Shown in pieces: positions 56,407 to 64,000 of a stretch of DNA of 64,000 nt (positions are counted from its first letter, which is position 1; every line of letters starts with the position of its first letter). The notes under the pieces were generated by a model. It did no database searches. It was not told the origin of the DNA and was given only the letters and a program-made list of their open reading frames with translations. Source of the DNA: Stanieria cyanosphaera PCC 7437 (GTDB taxonomy: Bacteria > Cyanobacteriota > Cyanobacteriia > Cyanobacteriales > Xenococcaceae); NCBI RefSeq assembly GCF_000317575.1, contig NC_019748.1, positions 4,546,501-4,610,500 of the forward strand, given 5' to 3'. The translations under genes were made by a program, and so were the position numbers.

Positions 56407-59139
56407 TTAATCAACCTCTTTTCCTTCAATTAATTCCCAGAAAAGATCGTTTTGAGCGATGCCATCAAAGCTAAGATCGATTCTGGCTTCGTTACGATAT
56501 TTAGGATCGAGGGTAATTGCTTGTTTGAGATTTTCTACCGCTAATTCGGCTTGACTTTGCAAAGCATAACAGGTAGCTTTAAGATAATAAGCGATCGCAT
56601 AATCTGATTTGATGGCAATAGCGCGATCGCAACTGTTAATGGCTTCTTCGTATTGTTCTAACTGACGTAAGCTTTTTCCTCGATATTGCCAAGCTTTGAT
56701 TAATTCTGGTTGTAATTCTAGTGCTTTGTCGTAGGAAGCAATGGCATCTTGATATCTTTCTAACATATCTAATGCCATACCCCGATTCATCCAAGCGACA
56801 GCATCTTCTGGTTGAATTTGTACGGCACGATCAAAGGCTTGAAAAGCTGGTTCGTTTTGCAGTAACATTCCCAAGGCGACACCTTTGTCTACCCAAGCTT
56901 GATGATAATCTGGTTTTAGTTCGATTACTTTATCGTAGGCAATTACTGCATCTTCATAGCGTTTTAGTCTGCTAAAACTAATTCCTTTTTGTAACCAAGC
57001 GTCTGTATTGTTAGGATTATTTTTAATTGTATTATTAAATGCTGCGATCGCGCCTTCATATCGTTGTAATTCTTTGAGGGCTAAACCTCTTTGATACCAA
57101 GCTTGCTCATAATTTGGTTGTATTTCTAGGATTTTATCATAAAGAGCGATCGCGTCTTCGGCTTTTCCTGCTGCTAATAAATCATTACCTTGTTGAATTA
57201 ATTCGGCAGGATCAAAGAATAATTGAGGTTGATTAATTTTGGCAGTTTCTAATTGTTTGTTGAGAGTTTGTAAGTTATTTTTTAGTTCGGCAACAGCTTG
57301 TTCGGCGATTTCTGATGGAGTAATTTTAGCTAATTGTTGTAAGATTTGCTCTTTTTGAGTAGTGGCGTTACTTTCTAACTGACTTAATTGTTGAGCAAAG
57401 TCGGTTTCTAATTGTTTAAAAGTAGAAATAGTTTGTTCTTGACGTTGTTGTAATTGTGCTTGGAGTTGGGAAAATTGAGTGAGAATTTCTTGTTGTAATT
57501 GTAACCAATTTTGTTGAGTTTGACTCGATTGATCTTCCAATTGCGATCGCTTTTGATTTAACTGTTGTTTAAATTGAGTTTCTAATTGTTTAACGTTTGC
57601 TTCAATTTGTTTAATTTGTTCTTGACTAACAGTTTGAGCTTGAGTTAATTGAGTGGTAAGTTCTGTAGTTAACTGATTTAATTGTTGTAAATATAAATCT
57701 TTTTGTTGTTGAGCTTTTTGTTCGATTTCTTGATAAATTTGAGTTAGTTTTTCTGTTAACTGTGATTCTAATTGTTGTAAACCTTGACCCCAATTTTCTT
57801 GACGTTTGGTAGCAGTAACTTTAATTTTTGCTAACTCTTCATTTAAATCAGAAGCGGATTTTTGAAAAGTTGTTAAGAATTCCTGTTTTTGATGATTAAT
57901 TTCTGTCTGAATTTGATTCAGTTGAGGTTGAAATTGAGAACTTAATAGATTTAGATTAGCAACAAGGGTATCTTTTTCTTTTTGAACTTCTGTTTGAATA
58001 TTCATTAACTTTTGAATAACTTTGCGCTCTGCCTGTTGCCAGTTTTGAGCGATTGTATCTTTTTGTTGTTGTAGTTGTTGTTTCAGTTGATCTAATTGAG
58101 GAGTAAATTCAGCAGTTAATTGTTCTAAATTTTGATAATGAGAGGTTTGTCGTTGTTCGACTTCAGTTTGCAGTTTGGTTAATAAAGCTTTGAATTCAAT
58201 AGTTAATTGTTCTAAATCATCAGAAGAAGAAGTTTTTTGTTGTTCAATTTCGTTTTTGAGCTTAGTAAGTAAAGTATTAAATTCAGCAGTTAATTGTTCG
58301 AAATTTTGATAATGAGAGGTTTGCTGTTGTTCAGCTTCAGTTTGAAGTTGATTTAGTAGTCGATCAAATTGTTGATTAGATTGATTAAGTTGTTCTACAA
58401 TTGAATCTTTATGTTGAGTAACTGTTAAAGCGATCGCCTCAAGTCGACCAGGAAATTCTTGACTTAGTTGTTGAAGATTTTGAATAACTTGATTTTGTTT
58501 TTGTTTTGCCTGAATAGTTAATTCTTCAATTTCTTCACTATACTGATTCGTAAATTTGGCGAGATTTTGTTGCCCTTCTTTAGTTTGATTTTTGATCGTT
58601 GTAATACTTTGTTGTTGCAGTTGAGCTAATTCCGATAAAAGTTTTGATACATCCGCTTTTTTTCCGTTTAATTCTTGGTAAAAAACCTCTGTTTGTTGGG
58701 CAATTTTTTGATTTAATTCTATATTACTTTGTAAGATTGCTTGAACTTGCTCTGTAACTTGTTGAAGTTGTTGTTTAGCAGTAGTTAATTCTTGAAGATT
58801 TTTACTAACTAGATGAGCAACTTCCCGAGCAACAGATCTTCGCAGTAACCATAAAGAAGCTAAGACACCTGTTAATAAAACCGCTAAAGATACTAAAATA
58901 ACTAAATTAAACTGAGTAAGAGTTCGGTTAAAAATCCGATTAGCTTCTGCTTGAATTTGTTGCTGAATTTCTGAGTTTGGTGTAGTTGGTGTTTCGGTAG
59001 TAGTTTGTGCCAAAATTGGTTGAGAAGTAGCTGCATAAAACTCTTTTGCATTAGCCGTACCAACAGATAACAGAAAAGCTGTTAACATCATGGTAGTTGA
59101 TGACGTTAAAGAAACTAGATTGGAATGTTTGCGTTTCAT
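56407..59139 (-). CDS. Membrane-anchored coiled-coil protein with C-terminal TPR repeats
   Basis: The 910-residue protein has a signal-peptide-like start (residues 1-31), a second membrane segment (about 77-99, FNLVILVSLAVLLTGVLA), a very long Gln/Glu-rich coiled coil (about 105-640) and at least six TPR units (about 660-900, for example AIALYDKILEIQPNYEQAWY and AVIAYDKVIELKPDYHQAWV). TPRs bind partner proteins; the coiled coil suggests a long spacer. It could organise a cell-envelope complex. No enzyme domain was seen. The gene stands alone, about 260 bases from its neighbour. Confidence 0.8.
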   Translation of the reverse strand: MKRKHSNLVSLTSSTTMMLTAFLLSVGTANAKEFYAATSQPILAQTTTETPTTPNSEIQQQIQAEANRIFNRTLTQFNLVILVSLAVLLTGVLASLWLLRRSVAREVAHLVSKNLQELTTAKQQLQQVTEQVQAILQSNIELNQKIAQQTEVFYQELNGKKADVSKLLSELAQLQQQSITTIKNQTKEGQQNLAKFTNQYSEEIEELTIQAKQKQNQVIQNLQQLSQEFPGRLEAIALTVTQHKDSIVEQLNQSNQQFDRLLNQLQTEAEQQQTSHYQNFEQLTAEFNTLLTKLKNEIEQQKTSSSDDLEQLTIEFKALLTKLQTEVEQRQTSHYQNLEQLTAEFTPQLDQLKQQLQQQKDTIAQNWQQAERKVIQKLMNIQTEVQKEKDTLVANLNLLSSQFQPQLNQIQTEINHQKQEFLTTFQKSASDLNEELAKIKVTATKRQENWGQGLQQLESQLTEKLTQIYQEIEQKAQQQKDLYLQQLNQLTTELTTQLTQAQTVSQEQIKQIEANVKQLETQFKQQLNQKRSQLEDQSSQTQQNWLQLQQEILTQFSQLQAQLQQRQEQTISTFKQLETDFAQQLSQLESNATTQKEQILQQLAKITPSEIAEQAVAELKNNLQTLNKQLETAKINQPQLFFDPAELIQQGNDLLAAGKAEDAIALYDKILEIQPNYEQAWYQRGLALKELQRYEGAIAAFNNTIKNNPNNTDAWLQKGISFSRLKRYEDAVIAYDKVIELKPDYHQAWVDKGVALGMLLQNEPAFQAFDRAVQIQPEDAVAWMNRGMALDMLERYQDAIASYDKALELQPELIKAWQYRGKSLRQLEQYEEAINSCDRAIAIKSDYAIAYYLKATCYALQSQAELAVENLKQAITLDPKYRNEARIDLSFDGIAQNDLFWELIEGKEVD

Positions 59140-59435
59140 GAAAGACTACCTCAATCTGTTGGCATGATTTATCTGGACAACTACATCTAGAGTAATCAAA
59201 ATTATCTCACTATTGCAGACTCTTGATTCAATATAGTGTACACATCGCTAATAGAGAGAGTATCTTCACAAAAACCAAAAAAAATAACCACAACATCAAA
59301 CGCAAGCACATATGCGCCAGCGGACTTCTTTGAGCGTCGAAGGGAGTTAACCTGTGGCTTTATAATAAACTGTTGCAATGCTATTGGGTTAATTTAAAGC
59401 TCAGTAGCTAATTGTGATTCGCAAATCAATAACAA
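59140..59435. other. Intergenic region
   Basis: About 300 bases that probably hold the promoter of the TPR gene. No gene, RNA or clear hairpin was found. Confidence 0.4.
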
Positions 59436-60398
59436 TTAAGGTTTTTGGTTTTTCCAAACACTCCAAGCTTTTTTAGTGCCGAATATTATTCCTACTGCGC
59501 AAATACCAAGACTAGGAGAAAATTCAAAGGGTATAGTATAAACTTCACTATCTACATCCCAACCGATATCTTCCATTCCAGCATAATCAAGTCTTGTCAT
59601 TAGTTTGCGAGTTCCACTCGTAATGGTTGTATCCATTGCAGTTTCTAAACCATCAATTGTGACACTATCATGCCAATGTCCACCATTTAAAGGAACTAAA
59701 CCATTATGTATTTGTTGAGATTTACTACCAGTAAAATTCGTTCCTGATACTATACTATTCCAATTACTACTCGTTCCAAAACCCATCACATGGGCAATTT
59801 CATGAATAGCTACAGATACAAAATCGGCTTCATCATTGTCTAATCCAGTTTGATCTGAGCCAAAGTGCCATTTTGTTCCATTGGGTGAAGTACTAGCATT
59901 GTATTCTAGATCGAATGAAATTGAGCCTCCCCATAAAGAAGCTTCTGTTTTTCTAGCTTCGTATGCTAGATGTAAGCTACCATTCGGATAATATCCAATC
60001 GAATGACCACCGTTTGTTCCAAGTCCCAAAGTGTTAGAATTTAGTTCATCGGAACCGACAAAAATCAGAATTTCATTTTGAGCAATTGTTCGATTAGTTA
60101 ATGATATGTTGGTGGTTGTATCGCTCGGATCTGTAAATGCAATGCCGAAAATTTCTCCTGAGCTTGGCTGAAGTGCTGGTAAGCTATCATTAATATAATT
60201 TTCAAAATAACTAGCAGCTTGATCGAGAATGTTTCGCCGACCATAGTTTGTACCACTAAAAAAGCTATTATCATCGTAAGTATAATCAAAATTAATATTA
60301 ATCGCTTCAGCCTTTTGAATTTGTCCAACCAATGATTGTAATGACAACACAGTCAAACTTGAACCGAATAAGAGACGTGAATAGTAAGGAGAAAACAT
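59436..60398 (-). CDS. PFE-CTERM-anchored putative zinc metalloprotease
   Basis: The 320-residue protein has a signal peptide (to about residue 32), a zinc-binding motif HEIAHVMGFG (His199, Glu200, His203) and a downstream GGHWHD (His241, His243) that may give the third ligand, as in leishmanolysin-like peptidases. LMTRLDYAGMEDIGW follows, the usual end of such domains. The C-terminus has IPFEFSPSLGICAVGIIFG and a basic tail, the PFE-type exosortase signal. ATG 60398, preceded by AAGGG, is preferred over ATG 60425. Proteolytic activity is inferred from the motif. Confidence 0.75.
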   Translation of the reverse strand: MFSPYYSRLLFGSSLTVLSLQSLVGQIQKAEAININFDYTYDDNSFFSGTNYGRRNILDQAASYFENYINDSLPALQPSSGEIFGIAFTDPSDTTTNISLTNRTIAQNEILIFVGSDELNSNTLGLGTNGGHSIGYYPNGSLHLAYEARKTEASLWGGSISFDLEYNASTSPNGTKWHFGSDQTGLDNDEADFVSVAIHEIAHVMGFGTSSNWNSIVSGTNFTGSKSQQIHNGLVPLNGGHWHDSVTIDGLETAMDTTITSGTRKLMTRLDYAGMEDIGWDVDSEVYTIPFEFSPSLGICAVGIIFGTKKAWSVWKNQKP

Positions 60399-60703
60399 AA
60401 AATTAATACCCTTGCTAAAAGTCATCTAGTAATTAACACTCATTAATCAATCAAATCCTCCATATGGACATTTGATTAGCTAGGAAACAGTTTGGTACCA
60501 AATTATTTATTTATTTGATTTCATGAAGGTTTTTAGCTAGATAATTTTAGTTTTCCCAGTTGTTTTACTTAAATTACAAAAAATTTAACTAGTTTTTAAA
60601 AAGAAGGTTACCAGTCTCGCCAACAACGAATTGCAAAGAGACTATGGAGTAGCAGCGATCTTTGATAAGCTAAATAAAAAAAGTTACTTCAGATTTGATT
60701 ATT
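60399..60703. other. Divergent intergenic region upstream of ndhS
   Basis: About 300 AT-rich bases between two divergent genes. It should hold both promoters. Nothing else is recognised. Confidence 0.4.
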
Positions 60704-60901
60704 ATGGCAATTATTCTTCCTGGTACAACAGTTAAAGTGATTAACCCTGATGATACCTATTACAAATTTCAAGGATTGGTACAAAGGATTGATGATAATC
60801 GTGTTGCAGTGTTATTTGAAGGAGGAAACTGGGATAAGCTAATTACCTTTAAACTGTCTGAGTTAGAAGCAGTCGATTTAAGCAAAGGTAAGAAAAAATA
60901 A
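60704..60901 (+). CDS. ndhS: NAD(P)H-quinone oxidoreductase subunit S
   Basis: NdhS (65 residues) is the ferredoxin-docking subunit of photosynthetic NDH-1, with an SH3-like fold. [19 protein letters not shown] and [18 protein letters not shown] are characteristic. ATG 60704 is preferred to a TTG three codons upstream. It lies 70 bases ahead of the next gene, which may be cotranscribed. A second NDH-1 gene, ndhN, is 21 kb away. Confidence 0.88.
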   Translation: MAIILPGTTVKVINPDDTYYKFQGLVQRIDDNRVAVLFEGGNWDKLITFKLSELEAVDLSKGKKK

Positions 60902-60971
60902 CTAACAGTGAAAGAAGATGCACTTATAATAATGCTAGTTAGAATAAATAGTTAACGCATTAAGATTATTT

Positions 60972-61640
60972 ATGCGTCTTCCCTTACCTCAATTTGCTGT
61001 TGATAATCGCCATCCGCACCATATTGCTGAAGTAATTGAAACAGCAACTACACAATTTTTAGCTCAATGTTTAGAACCAGACGATTTAAATTTTCCCAAA
61101 ATGCCTCCTTTTGGCAGTTGGGTTAAGTCTATTGATGAAGAATCTGGTAATAAAATCTATGCGGTTGTTACCTATGTAACTACTACACCGATTGATAGTA
61201 TTCATCGTGCTAGAGCTTTGGGTTTGAGTTTAGCAGAATTACGAGAACAACAGCCTCAAATCTTTGCTATGCTCAAAACAGAATTTAAAGCTGCGATCGT
61301 GGGATTTGAAATGCCTTCTGTTTCGGGAAATGGCAATAGTCATCAATTAGGTCACTCTTATCAATATTTACCACCTCGTCCTCCTCAAATTCATCAAAGT
61401 GTCTATCATTGTGAGGCAGTAGAAGTAATTAATTTTACCGAAAAACTAGATTTTTTAAGAACACTACTTCAAGTCAAAGATGTACCAGTAGAATCTTTAG
61501 TAGCAGCTTCGATTAGAGAAGTATATCGCTTACGTCAGGCAAATCGAGATTGGTTAGTTCAAGTAGGAAGAAATCTGAGTATTCTATTAAAAGATGATTA
61601 CGATCGCTTGCGTTATATTCTCAGTCAAATTCATTGGTAA
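60972..61640 (+). CDS. Conserved cyanobacterial protein with HAS-barrel-like N-terminus
   Basis: The 222-residue protein starts MRLPLPQFAVDNRHPHHIAE and shows a beta-rich N-terminal part with FGSWVKSIDEESGNKIYAVV and TTTPIDSIHRARALGLSLAE. The C-terminal half is helical and polar. I recall similar proteins in many cyanobacteria, annotated as HAS-barrel-like, without a known function. It lies 70 bases behind ndhS on the same strand. Confidence 0.6.
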   Translation: MRLPLPQFAVDNRHPHHIAEVIETATTQFLAQCLEPDDLNFPKMPPFGSWVKSIDEESGNKIYAVVTYVTTTPIDSIHRARALGLSLAELREQQPQIFAMLKTEFKAAIVGFEMPSVSGNGNSHQLGHSYQYLPPRPPQIHQSVYHCEAVEVINFTEKLDFLRTLLQVKDVPVESLVAASIREVYRLRQANRDWLVQVGRNLSILLKDDYDRLRYILSQIHW

Positions 61641-61698
61641 CCAGAGGCGTTGTTGAAAAGGAATCAATTAGATTTGAACCACAACGCCTAATCATTGA

Positions 61699-63366
61699 TT
61701 AATCGGGTGATAACTCTGCCAAAATAGTAAAACGCACGTGGTTAATTGCCAATTCACCAATAGAAACTTGTTCTTTATTAACTACAACTCCTTCACTTTT
61801 CAGAACTTCAAAAGGTACACCCTTAGACATTTCTGCATGATACCAAGCTAGTCCCATAAAAAAGCGAGTTGGATAGGGACCACCTTCAAAGATATCATCG
61901 GGATTAGATTCCATCGGTAACCAACCTATCCCAGGTAAATAAAACTCCATCCAGACATGATTGTAATCTGGTAGAAGAGGAATTCCTTTTTGGTGAGGAT
62001 AAGGCGGACATTTATAACGTCCAACTGTTCGACAAGCAATGTTATTGAGACGACATAAAGCTAACAGTAATCCTAAATATTCGCCACAGGAACCAACACC
62101 ACGTTTGAGAACAATATGGGGTGGATCAATATGAGGTTTAATTCCGTAAGATAATTTGTCGTAGACATAGTTACGAATACTGTATATCTTTCTAAGAATA
62201 TTGGTTTCTCTGCCAATGGCATCTTCGGCAGCACGACGAATAATTTCTGTATCCATTGCTAAATCGTCGTCATCTACTAAGTATTTTTGACGAAATTCGT
62301 TCTCTAGTTCGGGTAATTTCTCACAATCTCGCGGTTTAATCTGATATTTAATACTCCAAACTTCTAACGTCGCTTTCCAACCAAAAACATAGCGGTCTTC
62401 TGATTTGAGGACATCAAACTTAAACACAGCTATTCTTTGTCCATCCTGAATTTCTTCGGTAAAAGGTAACCCAATTGGTTCAATTTTCCTAATTTTTTGT
62501 CGGTCAGTTTCTGCTGGTAAAGCAATGCGCCACTCTACGTCTTTTAATTCAATCGGATCGAGGGGAGACATTTCCTCGGCATAAGACATCTCGACCAAAT
62601 AACCATTAGAAAGAGAGTAACGCTTTTCTGGGTCGTAGTGGAAATAAAGTGGATGAATAAAAGTGCGATCGCGATATTGTAATTCATAATTAGGATTAGC
62701 ATTGGGATTATCCCGAATATAAATTTCTCGGTCAGCATAGGCAACGTAGAGAGTCTGCTTTCCTGTGGCAGGATCGAGATAAAAAGCTAGTCCTGTGGGA
62801 GCTTCAAAGGGAGTTAAAACACTAAAAATTGTTTTTCCCGTAGCTCGTTCTAAACAATAAACTGTTTGTTCTAAATCGTCAGTCAACCAAATTTCTTCGT
62901 CTCTCACGGCAATATTTTCGATGCCAATGCCTGGACTATAAAGATGAGTAATTTTTTCTTTGGTTTCGCGATTGTAGATCAGAATTTCTCCTGTTTTTTG
63001 GCAAGTGACATAAATAGTTGACTGCCAAACTGCTATGCCATCGGCGCGATAAGATAGTCTGACAAATAATTCTGGATTTAATTGAGGATCTGCTAAGTCA
63101 CAATAATAAATACTATCCTCGGTGGTAAACCAGAGAAGATTGTCTGCAATTGCTAGTCCCGTTGCACCAATAAAGTTTGACCAGTTTTGAGAATTGACAA
63201 TGATAGTGTTATCGGTGTGAGGATCGATTTTTAATAAATAGCCATTTCTAGAATCAATTGCCCATAACAAATCTTCATAAAAAGCAATGCCATAAATCGA
63301 GCAAGCTGCAATTGGTCTAATAGTTTTGCCGTCAAAAGGAAGTGAATTCGCTGAGTTAAGGATCAT
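61699..63366 (-). CDS. Transglutaminase-like protein with N-terminal propeller-like domain
   Basis: The 555-residue protein has an N-terminal half (about 15-250) of repeated strands such as LAIADNLLWFTTEDSIYYC and VRDEEIWLTDDLEQTVYCL, which suggest a beta-propeller. The C-terminal half is a transglutaminase-like domain with Cys427 (GVGSCGEYLG), His470 (YNHVWMEFYL) and Asp490 (ESNPDD), the Cys-His-Asp triad. The reaction is not known. No signal peptide is seen, so it is probably cytoplasmic. Confidence 0.75.
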   Translation of the reverse strand: MILNSANSLPFDGKTIRPIAACSIYGIAFYEDLLWAIDSRNGYLLKIDPHTDNTIIVNSQNWSNFIGATGLAIADNLLWFTTEDSIYYCDLADPQLNPELFVRLSYRADGIAVWQSTIYVTCQKTGEILIYNRETKEKITHLYSPGIGIENIAVRDEEIWLTDDLEQTVYCLERATGKTIFSVLTPFEAPTGLAFYLDPATGKQTLYVAYADREIYIRDNPNANPNYELQYRDRTFIHPLYFHYDPEKRYSLSNGYLVEMSYAEEMSPLDPIELKDVEWRIALPAETDRQKIRKIEPIGLPFTEEIQDGQRIAVFKFDVLKSEDRYVFGWKATLEVWSIKYQIKPRDCEKLPELENEFRQKYLVDDDDLAMDTEIIRRAAEDAIGRETNILRKIYSIRNYVYDKLSYGIKPHIDPPHIVLKRGVGSCGEYLGLLLALCRLNNIACRTVGRYKCPPYPHQKGIPLLPDYNHVWMEFYLPGIGWLPMESNPDDIFEGGPYPTRFFMGLAWYHAEMSKGVPFEVLKSEGVVVNKEQVSIGELAINHVRFTILAELSPD

Positions 63367-63549
63367 GCTCGGTGAATCAATCAGTATTAGATATATTGTG
63401 ACTATTAAAAGACTATCTTTGTTGTCAAAATTGATCCCAACTCATAGGTAGTTTTTCATATTTGAGTCCGAGAATTGAAGTTTATATAATTAAATATCTC
63501 TGACTACTACCCTGAGTCTTTTGTGAATTCCCTGAATAATAATTTTTCC

Positions 63550-64000
63550 ATGCCTGAAACTCAACTGCCTTGGCATACTCAATCAATAGATTTTACCTTA
63601 AGAAAACTTAATACTAATCCTGAAATTGGTTTAACTAACGCAGAAGCAGAACAACGACTCAGCCATTATGGTAAAAACGAAATTCAAGAAGAGGCTGGTA
63701 GAAGTAGTTGGCAAATTTTACTCGACCAGTTTCAAGATATCATGCTCCTGATGTTGATTGGAGTAGCAATTGTTTCGGGAATTTTAGATTTAATTAATAT
63801 ACGAGGAAATAATTTATCGGCAGAAGAAATTCCTTTTAAAGATACGATCGCAATTTTAGCAATTGTCATTTTAAATGGGTTGTTGGGCTATTTGCAAGAA
63901 AGTCGTGCTGAAAAAGCTTTAGCTGCCCTAAAGAATTTATCTTCTCCTAAAATTCAAGTCTTACGAAATGGTCAAAGAATTGAAGTAGATGCACCTAATC
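63550..64000 (+). CDS. P-type cation-transporting ATPase, N-terminal fragment (cut by window edge)
   Basis: The first 150 codons are in the window. The N-terminal cation-ATPase domain (NAEAEQRLSHYGKNEIQEEA) is followed by two membrane helices (IMLLMLIGVAIVSGILDLI and TIAILAIVILNGLLGYLQE) and SRAEKALAALKNLSSPKIQV, which begins the actuator domain. These are typical of type II P-ATPases such as calcium pumps. The ion cannot be told. A GTG at 63523, nine codons upstream in frame, is an alternative start. Confidence 0.85.
   Translation, partial: MPETQLPWHTQSIDFTLRKLNTNPEIGLTNAEAEQRLSHYGKNEIQEEAGRSSWQILLDQFQDIMLLMLIGVAIVSGILDLINIRGNNLSAEEIPFKDTIAILAIVILNGLLGYLQESRAEKALAALKNLSSPKIQVLRNGQRIEVDAPN

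Overview
The window is a chromosomal segment of a low-GC cyanobacterium. Evidence: many copies of the HIP1 octamer gcgatcgc; NDH-1 subunits ndhN and ndhS known only from oxygenic phototrophs; the cyanobacterial ribosomal operon layout (rplC first, no rpsJ, rpsN or rpmD, adk and infA behind secY, prfA at the end); a pixGHIJL-type phototaxis cluster; and cyanobacterial PFE-type PEP-CTERM anchors. Gene content resembles a Stanieria/Pleurocapsa-type organism, but the sequence alone does not fix the genus.

Layout. 1-113 is the 5' end of pncB (minus). 230-7260 is a nested mobile region. An IS200/IS605-type element (tnpA minus, tnpB plus) carries a 5.1 kb insertion inside the 3' end of tnpB. The insertion runs from about 1944 to 7049, is flanked by a GTTAT direct repeat, and holds four overlapping or abutting genes: two tyrosine recombinases, a helical/coiled-coil protein and a DnaB-type replicative helicase. 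Removing it with one copy of GTTAT restores the tnpB frame exactly, to a 423-aa protein. The first three genes match the order and type of Tn554 tnpA-tnpB-tnpC; the helicase is an unexpected fourth member. This is the most novel system in the window.

7.5-12.4 kb has a small protein of unknown function, sbcC and an orphan ATP-grasp ligase of the MysD/D-Ala-D-Ala ligase type. 12.6-21.4 kb (minus) is a chemotaxis-like operon pixG-pixH-pixI-pixJ-pixL plus an extra cheW. Its receptor has three GAF domains, two of them with the bilin-binding cysteine of cyanobacteriochromes. 22.1-39.1 kb (minus) is the ribosomal superoperon from rplC to prfA, including secY, adk, infA, rpoA and truA.

39.8-45.9 kb has ndhN, an Slr1339-type protein, tRNA-Gly(UCC), ilvH, two alpha/beta hydrolases, infC, a DHNA-CoA-hydrolase-like thioesterase and a small exported protein. 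45.9-60.4 kb (minus) is a cell-surface/secretion region: a PFE-CTERM protein, a 2746-residue modular RTX protein with 339-bp near-identical internal repeats, a membrane-bound coiled-coil/TPR protein and a PFE-CTERM putative zinc metalloprotease. The end holds ndhS, a HAS-barrel-like conserved protein, a transglutaminase-like protein with a propeller-like N-terminus, and the 5' end of a P-type cation ATPase.

All functions are inferred from motifs and gene order read by eye; no database search was run.
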